Part shown: positions 54,935-64,000 of the stretch, piece by piece
How positions within the stretch are numbered: the stretch's first letter is position 1
How the letters are laid out: every line of letters starts with the position of its first letter
Assembly (NCBI RefSeq): GCF_004923315.1
Contig: NZ_CP039642.1
Span: 434,001-498,000 of the forward strand
DNA from: Azospirillum sp. TSA2s
GTDB lineage: Bacteria; Pseudomonadota; Alphaproteobacteria; Azospirillales; Azospirillaceae
Reading direction: 5' to 3'
Length of the DNA: 64,000 nucleotides
The notes under the pieces: model-generated
Databases searched by the model: none
The model's input: only the letters and a program-made list of their open reading frames with translations
What the model was told of the DNA's origin: nothing
Translations under genes and position numbers: made by a program

Positions 54935-56143
54935 TTAGCGCCCTCCGATGGCGACGCCCGTGAAGGTCTGGTTGACGTGCATGCCGTTCACCTGTTCGCC
55001 GTAGGCGCAGAATCCGACAACCCGGTTGCGCGCCAGCCGTTCCGACATGACGGCATTCAATTGCCGCTGCTCCATCTCCAGCCGGCGCAGGATGCAGTCG
55101 CAGCCGAGGATCAGGTCGGGAGCGCCGACCTCCTCCTCGATGCCCCCGATCAGCCCGTCGAAGTTGGAGACCGGGTCGACCCCCTCCGCCACCGTCAGGA
55201 CGATGCCCTCGTCGATGGCGCAGAAGAAGGTCAGGCTCTCGTCGTCGTTCACCTTCTGGATGGAGCGGACATGGTACTGGCCCCCGACCCGCACGACGAC
55301 CGGATGCGCGGCGAAGATCATCGGGGTCAGCGGCTCGCCCTCCAGCCCGACCAGCCGGGCGTACTCGCGGCCTGCCGGCTCGGCATTGATCTCATGGACG
55401 ATGCGGTGCTGCGGATCGGCGCCGGTGACCACCATCTTGCGGTCGGAGCTGACGAAATGCTGGGTGCGGAAGACGGTGAAGGGCCGGTTGGTGGTGAACA
55501 GCGTCACCACCGCGGCGTTGGGATGAAATGCCCCCTCGTGCAGGACGAAGGTGCGTTCGAAATGCAGGTCGTCACCGGCCGAGGCGCCGAACAGCGGGAT
55601 GTCGATCAGCGCGTTGTGCAGCGCGCTGACCACCGTCTCCTCGCTCATCGACAGGCCGTCGATCAGCAGCATGGCGAAGCTGCGGGCATCCTCGCCCAGC
55701 GGCACCGGCCGGCTCGCCATCGCCCGGTCGCGGCGCGACAGCAGCGAGCGCGCGATGGCGGTGCTGTCGGCGATCTCGAAACGGTCGACATGGTCGACCA
55801 GCGCGGTGACGATGCAGAAATCCTCGCTCGGGAAGCCCACCGCCACCAGGGCGTTGGTGGTGTAGCCGCCGGGACCGATCTCCCCCGCCGTGGTGCAGCC
55901 GATGACCGGCACCATGCCGAACTCCCGCGCCAGGGCATCGGCCAGGGCGTTTCGGTCATAGCTGGGGGCGCAGAACACCACCACCAGTTCCAGCGGCACC
56001 TCGCCCAGCCCGGCACGCAGGTCCCGCGCCGCCTCGTCGGGGCGTTCGGCATGGGTCACGGCGCGCGGCATGCCGTCGCCGGACGCGGTCGTCACCGGGC
56101 CGTTTGCGGAGGGGTTGTCTGCGGAGATCTCGCCTGTGGACAT
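54935..56143 (-). CDS. nosP: FIST-domain (NosP-like) sensor protein
   Basis: About 402 aa with FIST N- and C-terminal domains: VFCAPSYDRNALADAL, GCTTAGEIGPGGY, LLIDGLSMSEETVVSALH, then GASAGDDLHFERT, and the C-terminal GFCAYGEQVNGMHVNQTFTG. FIST proteins bind small ligands; NosP binds heme and nitric oxide and controls its co-encoded kinase. The conserved His of the heme site cannot be assigned by eye. The start could also be 56248 (AGGAG upstream, 12-nt spacing). Confidence 0.82.
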   Translation of the reverse strand: MSTGEISADNPSANGPVTTASGDGMPRAVTHAERPDEAARDLRAGLGEVPLELVVVFCAPSYDRNALADALAREFGMVPVIGCTTAGEIGPGGYTTNALVAVGFPSEDFCIVTALVDHVDRFEIADSTAIARSLLSRRDRAMASRPVPLGEDARSFAMLLIDGLSMSEETVVSALHNALIDIPLFGASAGDDLHFERTFVLHEGAFHPNAAVVTLFTTNRPFTVFRTQHFVSSDRKMVVTGADPQHRIVHEINAEPAGREYARLVGLEGEPLTPMIFAAHPVVVRVGGQYHVRSIQKVNDDESLTFFCAIDEGIVLTVAEGVDPVSNFDGLIGGIEEEVGAPDLILGCDCILRRLEMEQRQLNAVMSERLARNRVVGFCAYGEQVNGMHVNQTFTGVAIGGR

Positions 56144-56278
56144 CGATGCCGCCTGCGCCTCCCTCTCCGTGCGCGGATGCGATCCGGCAAGGGTACTCCA
56201 GGGATGGCGGCGGGCAAGACCAATCCGCGGACCGGTGAAGGAGGACATGATACGGGGCGGCTCCTGAAGATGCTCGGC

Positions 56279-56674
56279 CTAGACAGTCTCAGCCGGCTGC
56301 GGCTCCGGCAAGCCCGCCAGTTCCTCGTCGGTGAACAGACGGGCCTTGGCGGTGAAGCGGACGCCGTCCGGCGCCTCGATGGAAAAACCGCCGCCGCGCG
56401 CCTGGATAACGTCCAGGATGACCTGGGTGTTGCGCCACCATTGAAAGGTATCGTCGGACATGCAGAAAGGCGTTTCGCCAATCCGGCCGATGCAGATGTC
56501 GCGCCCGCCCATGCGGAACTCCCCCTTCGGCAGGCAGAGCGGCGCCGACCCGTCGCAGCAGCCGCCCGACAGATGCAGCATCAGCGGCCCGTGCTTCGCG
56601 GCAAGGCGGTCCAGCAGGGCGATGGCTTCGGGGGTGGCTGTAACGCGGCCTGTCGGCGTGGGGGCGGTCGGCAT
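56279..56674 (-). CDS. DUF779 family protein
   Basis: A 131-aa protein. The Cys-rich segment LSGGCCDGSAPLC and the TFQWWRNTQVILDVI helix are typical of DUF779, which is nearly always encoded next to acetaldehyde dehydrogenases. The role is unknown; the cysteines suggest metal or redox chemistry. AAGGA lies 8 nt before the ATG. The aldehyde dehydrogenase ends 94 bp upstream on the same strand. Confidence 0.82.
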   Translation of the reverse strand: MPTAPTPTGRVTATPEAIALLDRLAAKHGPLMLHLSGGCCDGSAPLCLPKGEFRMGGRDICIGRIGETPFCMSDDTFQWWRNTQVILDVIQARGGGFSIEAPDGVRFTAKARLFTDEELAGLPEPQPAETV

Positions 56675-56768
56675 GGGACGTTCCTTTATCACGGAACCAC
56701 GCGGGGAAAGAAAAAAGGCCGGGGGACGCGCCCCCGGCCCAGGTTTGCCCGATAGGGAGGAGCAGGGC

Positions 56769-58289
<1,521 letters not shown>

Positions 58290-58470
58290 TTGGGCCGTTC
58301 CTCTCAGTGTGGTGAACCGGTCAGGTCTCCGGTCCAACGCGTTTGTCGGGGCCATTCAGCCACTCTGAGAGGTGCAGGGTAAATTGTACTATGGAAGGAG
58401 ACGGTGCGGGGGTGGGATTGTTCGTGTCCCACCCAATGGGCCACTCAATGAAGGGGGGCTCCGGTGCGCC

Positions 58471-59472
58471 TCACTCCGCCGGCTGGCGCCCTTCGACATA
58501 GCCCTTGCGCAGTTGCTCCTGATACCAGCGGCGGTGGTGCTCCATCGCCCAGTTCTCATCGACCTCGCCGGAGCCCATGGCGTCGAAGGCGCCTTCCATG
58601 CCGATGGTGCCGATGTAGATGTGACCGATCACCGCGGCGATCAGCGCCGCCGCCACCAGCCCGTGGATGACGTGGATGGTCTGCATCCCGCCGATCCCGG
58701 TGACGGCGAAGGGCACCATCAGCAGATAGCCGGTGGCCGCCATTGCGACGCCGCCAAGCACGATGCTCCAGAACACCAGCTTCTGCCCAGCATTGAAGCG
58801 TCCGGCTTCCGGATGATGGCCGCCGGCCTTGGAGAAGAGCCCGCCCGCCGTCCTGATCCAGGTCCAGTCGGCCTTCTCCGGAATATTGTCGCGCAGCCAA
58901 AGCGCGACGATCATCACCAGCCCGACGACGAAGGGCACGCTGACGAAGTTGTGGATCGACTTGGAATATTCCGCCAGCGGCGTGAAGGCCTGATGGCCGA
59001 TCAGCGGGATCAGCAGCGGTCGGCCGAAGGTCATGATCACCCCGGTCAGCGCCATGGTCAGGAAGCTGACCGCCGTCGTCCAATGGGCGAAGCGGTCCAG
59101 TTCGTTGAACCGCAGCACCAGCCGCCCCGACTTGCCGCCATGGATGCGGATCGTACCGCGATAGAGGAAGAAGCCCGCCAGCACGACGATCATGCCGACG
59201 GCCAGCCCGCCGATGGCCAGCCGCAGCGTGTGGGTGCGCCATTCCCGCCACTCCCGCCCTTCCGGCTGGACCAGAACCGCCAGCTTCTCGTCCGGGATGC
59301 TGACGCGGCCGACGACCTTGTCGTCCTGCGGGACATAGAGCGGCACCTGCTCCTTGGTGGTCGGCGAGCTGGGGCCGGGCACCTGGGTGAGCTGCGCTTG
59401 TGCGAAAGTCGGAGCGGCCAGACTCGAAAGAGCCAGCAGGGCGATCAGCAGCAGGGCGTGCAGGGGGCGCAT
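58471..59472 (-). CDS. fdoI: formate dehydrogenase gamma subunit (cytochrome b)
   Basis: 333-aa membrane anchor subunit. An N-terminal signal peptide (residues 1-27) and a periplasmic segment precede a four-helix b-type cytochrome with heme-ligand His residues (FNELDRFAHWTTAVSF, SIHNFVSVPFVV, HVIHGLVAAALI). It passes electrons from formate to quinone. GGGAG lies 8 nt upstream of the ATG. It is last in the FDH gene order. Confidence 0.88.
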   Translation of the reverse strand: MRPLHALLLIALLALSSLAAPTFAQAQLTQVPGPSSPTTKEQVPLYVPQDDKVVGRVSIPDEKLAVLVQPEGREWREWRTHTLRLAIGGLAVGMIVVLAGFFLYRGTIRIHGGKSGRLVLRFNELDRFAHWTTAVSFLTMALTGVIMTFGRPLLIPLIGHQAFTPLAEYSKSIHNFVSVPFVVGLVMIVALWLRDNIPEKADWTWIRTAGGLFSKAGGHHPEAGRFNAGQKLVFWSIVLGGVAMAATGYLLMVPFAVTGIGGMQTIHVIHGLVAAALIAAVIGHIYIGTIGMEGAFDAMGSGEVDENWAMEHHRRWYQEQLRKGYVEGRQPAE

Positions 59473-59505
59473 GGTGGTCTCCCAATTGACGAATTGGCGC
59501 CTTAC

Positions 59506-59616
59506 TTGCCCCCACCCCAACCCTCCCCCGCTGGGCGGGAGAGGGAGCGAGTGCTTGTGCGGGAGAGTGGCGGCAGTCCCTCCCCCACCCAGTGGGGGAG
59601 GTTAGGTGGGGGTCTA
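59506..59616. repeat. GC-rich inverted repeat between FDH beta and gamma genes
   Basis: CCCCCACCCCAACCCTCCCC on the left and CCTCCCCCACCCAGTGGGGG with GTTAGGTGGGGGTC on the right form a complex hairpin within the 167-bp gap; related to the repeats at 28916, 31167 and 52139. Confidence 0.65.
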
Positions 59617-59639
59617 ACGTCGCACTCGCTCAGAACCTC

Positions 59640-60275
59640 TCACGCCCCTCCCGTCCCCGGCCCGCCGGGCGCGAAGGGGGAGCCGCGGTCGTTGCGGCCA
59701 TAGGCGGTGGACCAGCCCGGCGCACCGGAGCCGTAGCCGCGCCGCACCGACCGTTCCTGATAGATGTCGGCCAGGATCGCCCCGTCGCCGGCCATCAGCG
59801 CGCGGGTGGAGCACATCTCCGCGCAGAGCGGCAGCTTGCCCTCGGCCAGCCGGTTGGCGCCGTATTTCTGGTACTCCTCGACGCTGCCGTCCGGTTCGGG
59901 GCCACCGGCGCAGAAGGTGCACTTGTCCATCTTGCCGCGGCTGCCGAAGTCGGTGGTGCGCGGGTATTGCGGCGCGCCGAACGGGCAGGCGTAGAAGCAG
60001 TAGCCGCAGCCGATGCACAGGTCCTTGCTGTGCAGAACCACCCCATCCTCCGTCTGCAGGAAACAGTCGACCGGGCACACCGCGGCGCAGGGCGGGTCGT
60101 TGCAATGCATGCAGGCCATGGAGATCGACCGCTCGCCCGGCTTGCCGTCGTTCAGCGTGACCAGCCGGCGGCGGTTGATGCCCCAGGGGATCTCATGCTC
60201 GTTCTTGCAGGCGGTGACGCAGGCGTTGCATTCGATGCAGCGTTCCGAATCGCACAGGAACTTCATCCGGGCCAT
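59640..60275 (-). CDS. fdoH: formate dehydrogenase beta subunit (4Fe-4S)
   Basis: A 211-aa ferredoxin-type subunit with four cysteine clusters (CIECNACVTACKNE, CMHCNDPPCAAVCPVDC, CIGCGYCFYACPFGAPQYP, CTFC...LCAEMC). It lacks the C-terminal transmembrane helix of E. coli FdoH, so it is the shorter fdh3B-like type. It carries electrons from the alpha to the gamma subunit. It starts 20 bp after the alpha gene. Confidence 0.92.
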   Translation of the reverse strand: MARMKFLCDSERCIECNACVTACKNEHEIPWGINRRRLVTLNDGKPGERSISMACMHCNDPPCAAVCPVDCFLQTEDGVVLHSKDLCIGCGYCFYACPFGAPQYPRTTDFGSRGKMDKCTFCAGGPEPDGSVEEYQKYGANRLAEGKLPLCAEMCSTRALMAGDGAILADIYQERSVRRGYGSGAPGWSTAYGRNDRGSPFAPGGPGTGGA

Positions 60276-60295
60276 GTCTGATCAGCTCCCGCACG

Positions 60296-63202
60296 TCATG
60301 CCGGTTCGACCCGGCAGAGGGTGACCTTGGTTTCCTGCATGAAGGTGACGGGGTCGTAGCCATAGGTCGTCACCCCGTTGGCCGGCTCGCCCAGCACGAT
60401 CGGGTCGGTGTCGGGCGGGTAGTTGCCGCGCAGGGACTCGCCCTGCCAGAAGCCGGAAAAGTGGAAGGGCAGGAACACCGTGCCGCTGCCGATGCGGTCG
60501 GTGACCAGCGCCCGCACCTTGGCCTTGCTGCCGTCCTCCGGTCCATGGACCCAGATCCAGGATCCGTCCCGGATGCCCAGCCCTTCGGCGTCCTTGGTGT
60601 TGATCTCCGCGAACATCGACTGCTGCAGTTCGGCCAGCCAGGGGTTGGACCGGGTTTCCTCGCCGCCGCCCTCATACTCGACCAGCCGGCCGGAGGTGAG
60701 GATCATCGGGAAGCGCTGGCGCAGGTCGCTGTCGGCCACCTTGAACTGGAGCGAGCGGGCAAGCTGGACCAGACGGAAGTCGCGCCGGTCCTCGATGGCC
60801 GGGAAGGTCTTCACCAGATCGGGGCGCGGGGAATAGATCGGCTCGCGGTGGATCGGCACCGGGTCGGGCAGGTTCCAGGCGACGGCGCGCGCCTTGGCAT
60901 TGCCGTGCGGCACGCAGCCATGCTTCAGCGCCACGCGGATGATGCCCATCGACAGGTCGGTCTGCCAGCTGACATTGTCCACGTTGTCGCCGCCTATCGC
61001 CTGGATGACGCGCATCTCCTCCGGCGTCAGGTCCTTGTCCCAGCCCAGCTTCTTCAGCACGGCCATGGTGAATTCGGGATAGCCGTCCTCGATCTCCGAC
61101 CCCTTCGAATAGGAGCCGTCGGCCAGCAGCGAGACGCCGTTGCGCTCCACCCCGAAGCGGGCGCGGAAGACGCCGCCGCCGTCCATCACATGGCGGGAGG
61201 TGTCGTAGAGCACCGCCGACCCCGGATGCTTGATCTCGGGATGGCCCCAGACCGGCCAGGGCAGGCCGTAATAGTCGCCGGCGCAGGGGCCGGAGGATGC
61301 CCGCATGCTGATCTTGTCGAAATCGGCCTGATGCTTCATGTGCATCTTCAGCCGTTCCGGCGACTGGCCGGTGGCGCCGATCGACAGGCAGCTGCGGTTC
61401 ATCTCGCGCAGGATGTCCTCCGGCACCGGCCGGTCTTCCTCCACCGTGATGTGCTTGAACATCTGGTCGGCGAAGCCCAGCTTGCGCGCCAGCTTGTACA
61501 TGATGGTGTAGTCGTCCTTCGATTCGAAGATCGGCTCCACCACCTTCTCCCCCCACTGCATCGAGCGGTTGGAGCAGGTGCGCGACCCGTCGGTCTCGAA
61601 CTGGGTGCAGGCCGGCAGGATATAGGTGCCGTTGCGCCGTTGCTTGATCGCGGCGAAGGTGGTCGGGTGCGGGTCGGCGATGACCAGAAGGCTCAGCTTT
61701 TCCAGCCCCTTCACCATGTCCGGCATGCGGGTGACGGTGTTGCCGCCATGGCCGAAGCACATCATGGCGCGCAGGGGGCTGGGCTGGTCGATGTCGCCCG
61801 GCTTGGCCAGCACCGCGTCGAACCAGCGGGTGGTCGGGATGCCCTTCGTCTCCATCAGCTCCTTGGAGGCGAACCGGCTCTTCATGTAGTCGTATTCGAC
61901 GTCCCAGGCGCGGGAGAAATGCTTCCACGCCCCTTCGGCCAGCCCGTAATAGGCGGGCAGCGTGCTGACGTCGAGGCCGAAGTCGGTGGCGCCCTGCACG
62001 TTGCAGTGGCCGCGATAGATATTGGCGCCGCCGCCGGCCACGCCGATGTTGCCCAGCGCCAGCTGCAGGATCGACAGCGCGCGGACGTTGGCGGTGCCGA
62101 CCGTGTGCTGGGTGACGCCCATGCACCAGATCACCGTGCTGGGCTTGTTCTTCGCCATCACCTCCGCCACCCGGCGGAGCTGGGGGCCGGGGACGCCGGT
62201 CACCCGCTCGACCTCCTCGGGCGTCCACTTCTTCACCTCGGCCCGGATCTCGTCCATGCCGTAGACGCGCTGGCGGATATACTCCTTGTCCTCCCAGCCG
62301 TTCTCGAAGATGTGCCACAGCAGGCCCCAGGCGATCGGGATGTCGGTGCCGGGACGGATGCGGACATATTCGGTGGCGTGCGCGGCGGTGCGGGTGAAGC
62401 GCGGGTCGATGACGATGAAGGGGGCGCGGTTGTGCTCCTTGCCGCGCAGCATGTGCTGCATCGACACCGGGTGCGCCTCCGCCGGATTGCCGCCGACAAT
62501 CAGCAGCGCCTTGGAGTTCTGGATATCGTTGTAGCTATTGGTCATGGCGCCGTAGCCCCACGTGTTCGCCACACCGGCGACCGTGGTGGAATGGCAGATG
62601 CGCGCCTGATGATCGACGTTGTTGGTGCCCCAGAAGGCCGCCAGCTTGCGGTAGAGATAGGCGCCCTCGTTGGAGAATTTCGCCGAGCCCAGCCAGAACA
62701 CCGCGTCGGGGCCGGACGCCTTGCGGATGTCCAGCAACTGGTTGCCGATCTCGTCGATCGCCTGATCCCAGCCGATGCGCTGCCACACGCCGTCGACCAG
62801 CTTCAGCGGGTATTTGACCCGGCGGGTGCCCTTGGTCAGTTCGCGCACCGAGGCGCCCTTGGCGCAGTGGGTGCCCTGGTTGATCGGGCTTTCCCAGCCC
62901 GGCTCCTGCCCGACCCAGACGCCGTTCTGCACCTCCGCGATCACCGTGCAGCCGACCGAGCAGTGGGTGCAGACATTCTTGCGCGTCACCACCTCGACAT
63001 TCGGCAGGATCGGGCCGGCTTCGGCCTTGCGGATCATCGCGCCCGGCAGCGCGCCGACGGCGGCGATGCCGCTGGCGGCAAGGCCGGAGCGACGCAGGAA
63101 GCCGCGGCGGCTGACGCCCGATTCCAGGCTGTCGGCCAATGCGGCGACCAGTCCCGACCGCTTTGCGCCTGCCGTTTTCGCCGAGCTGCGTTTGACCAGC
63201 AT
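60296..63202 (-). CDS. fdoG: formate dehydrogenase alpha subunit (molybdenum, Cys type)
   Basis: 968-aa periplasmic catalytic subunit. Tat signal SRRGFLRRSG at residues about 31-40; first [4Fe-4S] site CTHCSVGC...C (about 77-105); then RICHSTTVAGVANTWGYGAM, where Cys occupies the position of selenocysteine in FDH-N/O, next to the catalytic His. The molybdopterin-binding C-terminal domain is complete. Oxidises formate to CO2. The ATG at 63202 is supported by GGAGG 7 nt upstream. Confidence 0.93.
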   Translation of the reverse strand: MLVKRSSAKTAGAKRSGLVAALADSLESGVSRRGFLRRSGLAASGIAAVGALPGAMIRKAEAGPILPNVEVVTRKNVCTHCSVGCTVIAEVQNGVWVGQEPGWESPINQGTHCAKGASVRELTKGTRRVKYPLKLVDGVWQRIGWDQAIDEIGNQLLDIRKASGPDAVFWLGSAKFSNEGAYLYRKLAAFWGTNNVDHQARICHSTTVAGVANTWGYGAMTNSYNDIQNSKALLIVGGNPAEAHPVSMQHMLRGKEHNRAPFIVIDPRFTRTAAHATEYVRIRPGTDIPIAWGLLWHIFENGWEDKEYIRQRVYGMDEIRAEVKKWTPEEVERVTGVPGPQLRRVAEVMAKNKPSTVIWCMGVTQHTVGTANVRALSILQLALGNIGVAGGGANIYRGHCNVQGATDFGLDVSTLPAYYGLAEGAWKHFSRAWDVEYDYMKSRFASKELMETKGIPTTRWFDAVLAKPGDIDQPSPLRAMMCFGHGGNTVTRMPDMVKGLEKLSLLVIADPHPTTFAAIKQRRNGTYILPACTQFETDGSRTCSNRSMQWGEKVVEPIFESKDDYTIMYKLARKLGFADQMFKHITVEEDRPVPEDILREMNRSCLSIGATGQSPERLKMHMKHQADFDKISMRASSGPCAGDYYGLPWPVWGHPEIKHPGSAVLYDTSRHVMDGGGVFRARFGVERNGVSLLADGSYSKGSEIEDGYPEFTMAVLKKLGWDKDLTPEEMRVIQAIGGDNVDNVSWQTDLSMGIIRVALKHGCVPHGNAKARAVAWNLPDPVPIHREPIYSPRPDLVKTFPAIEDRRDFRLVQLARSLQFKVADSDLRQRFPMILTSGRLVEYEGGGEETRSNPWLAELQQSMFAEINTKDAEGLGIRDGSWIWVHGPEDGSKAKVRALVTDRIGSGTVFLPFHFSGFWQGESLRGNYPPDTDPIVLGEPANGVTTYGYDPVTFMQETKVTLCRVEPA

Positions 63203-63222
63203 GGACACCCTCCGGATCGCCC

Positions 63223-63432
63223 TTAGAGGCGGTTCAGCGCGTAGAAGCGCTTGACGTGTTCGGTTTCGCGGTAGCGGGTCTTCACCTGCTCCTGCGGCGC
63301 TTCCTCCGCCTGCGCCTCCTCGCCCGCAGGCAACACGGCGACCGCGGCGGCACCTGCGGCGCCGAGGCCCAGCGTCTTCAGGATGTCGCGGCGCTGCAGC
63401 GGATTGCGCGCGGGTTCTCGCGGCGTCTTCAT
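63223..63432 (-). CDS. formate dehydrogenase-associated small Tat-signal protein
   Basis: A 69-aa protein. A twin-arginine-like start (LQRRDILKTLGLGAAGAAAV) is followed by an acidic stretch and RYRETEHVKRFYALNRL. Such proteins regularly stand just upstream of formate dehydrogenase alpha genes; their role is unknown. It overlaps the chaperone gene by 4 bp. Confidence 0.82.
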   Translation of the reverse strand: MKTPREPARNPLQRRDILKTLGLGAAGAAAVAVLPAGEEAQAEEAPQEQVKTRYRETEHVKRFYALNRL

Positions 63433-64000
63433 GCGTCGGCCTCCTCCAGCTGGTCGGTCTGTCGGTTGAGGGCTTCCTGCTCGATCTCCAGGAACAGGCG
63501 GCCGATGGCGCCGACCGGGCGGTAGAGGCCGGCGGCCTCCGCCCTTTCCAGGTCGGCGAAGAAGCGGTCGGCCCAGGGCGTCAGATGGCTGTCCAGCATG
63601 TGGCGCTGCACCGCCGGATCGGCTCCCTCGCGGATCAGCACCGCCATCACGTCGCAGAGTGCGGCGATGTGGTCCTCCGGCTCCGAAACGTCGGGCGCGC
63701 GCTCCAGCCCCAGCGCCTGCAGGTCGGCGCGCAGGGCCGACAGCGGCCGGTCGGTCAGGAAGCCGGTGCGGTAGTAGGAGGCGTAGGGGACCAGTGCGCC
63801 CTGCACCACGCCGATGAACAGCGCGTTGAACTCGCGTTCCGCCGCTTGGGCGTCGGTGGCGCGGGCGCGGGCGGCCAGATCGTCGAAGGCGCGGCCGACC
63901 GGCGTCGCATCGCCGGCAAGGCCGCCCAGCAGCGCCAGCAGGTCGGCGCCCGGCGGGGCGGCCAGCGTCAGCGCCAGCAGCCGGTAGACGTCGGCGCGCA
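63429..64000 (-). CDS. TorD/DmsD-like chaperone (partial, cut by window edge)
   Basis: The frame runs through 64000, so the N-terminus is missing (about 190 residues visible). VYRLLALTLAAPP, EFNALFIGVVQGALVPYASYY, EPEDHIAALCDVMAVLI and LDSHLTPWADRFFADL fit the all-helical TorD family, which binds the Tat signal and guards cofactor insertion into molybdoenzymes. It is first in the FDH operon seen here; ATGA overlap with the next gene. Confidence 0.85.
   Translation of the reverse strand, partial: RADVYRLLALTLAAPPGADLLALLGGLAGDATPVGRAFDDLAARARATDAQAAEREFNALFIGVVQGALVPYASYYRTGFLTDRPLSALRADLQALGLERAPDVSEPEDHIAALCDVMAVLIREGADPAVQRHMLDSHLTPWADRFFADLERAEAAGLYRPVGAIGRLFLEIEQEALNRQTDQLEEADA

Noticed and set aside
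60461..63226. 921-aa open frame opposite formate dehydrogenase alpha
   Set aside because: Shadow of the well-supported FDH gene, with low-complexity His/Arg/Ala content.

Overview
The window has two parts: an accessory region (about 1-19,853) and a GC-rich chromosome-like region (19,854-64,000). The core genes point to an alphaproteobacterium of the Azospirillum/Rhodospirillales type: a periplasmic formate dehydrogenase set, PuuD urate hydroxylase, a NosP-NahK pair, NnrS, a manganese riboswitch ahead of mntP, and REP-like palindromes between genes. The genus is inferred, because no rRNA is present.

Accessory region. It ends at a 46-bp copy of the 3' half of a tRNA-Phe gene (19,808-19,853), the usual scar of an integrated island; the other end lies left of the window. 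From left to right it carries: a two-gene unit under a perfect 19-bp palindrome, made of a 625-aa unknown protein and a tRNA-guanine-transglycosylase-like enzyme resembling the DpdA branch; a convergent helicase-primase fusion whose 5' leader folds into a candidate structured RNA ending in a terminator; a catalytic-domain-only tyrosine recombinase; small membrane, lipoprotein and secreted unknowns; a MarR regulator; a MASE1 histidine kinase with its response regulator; two small unknowns; a membrane-GAF protein coupled to a Panacea (SocA-like) protein; a 58-aa ORF bracketed by TATCCG palindromes; a tightly overlapping three-gene operon (membrane-anchored GTPase, tail-anchored protein, soluble unknown); and two small overlapping genes at the attachment site.

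Core region. 19.9-26.1 kb: DUF3750 protein, serine acetyltransferase, AraC regulator divergent from pobA, prephenate dehydrogenase, oxyR. 26.3-29.8 kb: ahpC and ahpF with a full OxyR-type site, then mntP behind a yybP-ykoY riboswitch. 29.8-32.4 kb: guanine deaminase and PuuD for purine breakdown. 32.6-33.9 kb: an IS4-type element sitting in a REP palindrome. 34.1-39.2 kb: TetR-controlled RND efflux pump. 39.7-43.3 kb: PhnD-like periplasmic binding protein overlapping a hybrid histidine kinase. 44-48.3 kb: response regulator, NnrS with an FNR/DNR-type box, YcaQ-like glycosylase, Lrp regulator, DedA protein. 48.4-53 kb: hydrolase, AraC regulator, CoA transferase, endonuclease III-like glycosylase. 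53.1-58.3 kb: NahK-type kinase, FIST/NosP protein, DUF779 protein and aldehyde dehydrogenase. 58.5-64 kb: formate dehydrogenase gamma, beta and alpha subunits, a small Tat-signal protein and a TorD-like chaperone cut by the window edge.

The most promising candidates for undescribed biology are the GTPase operon, the TGT-like pair, the structured leader RNA and the membrane-GAF/Panacea pair, all in the island.
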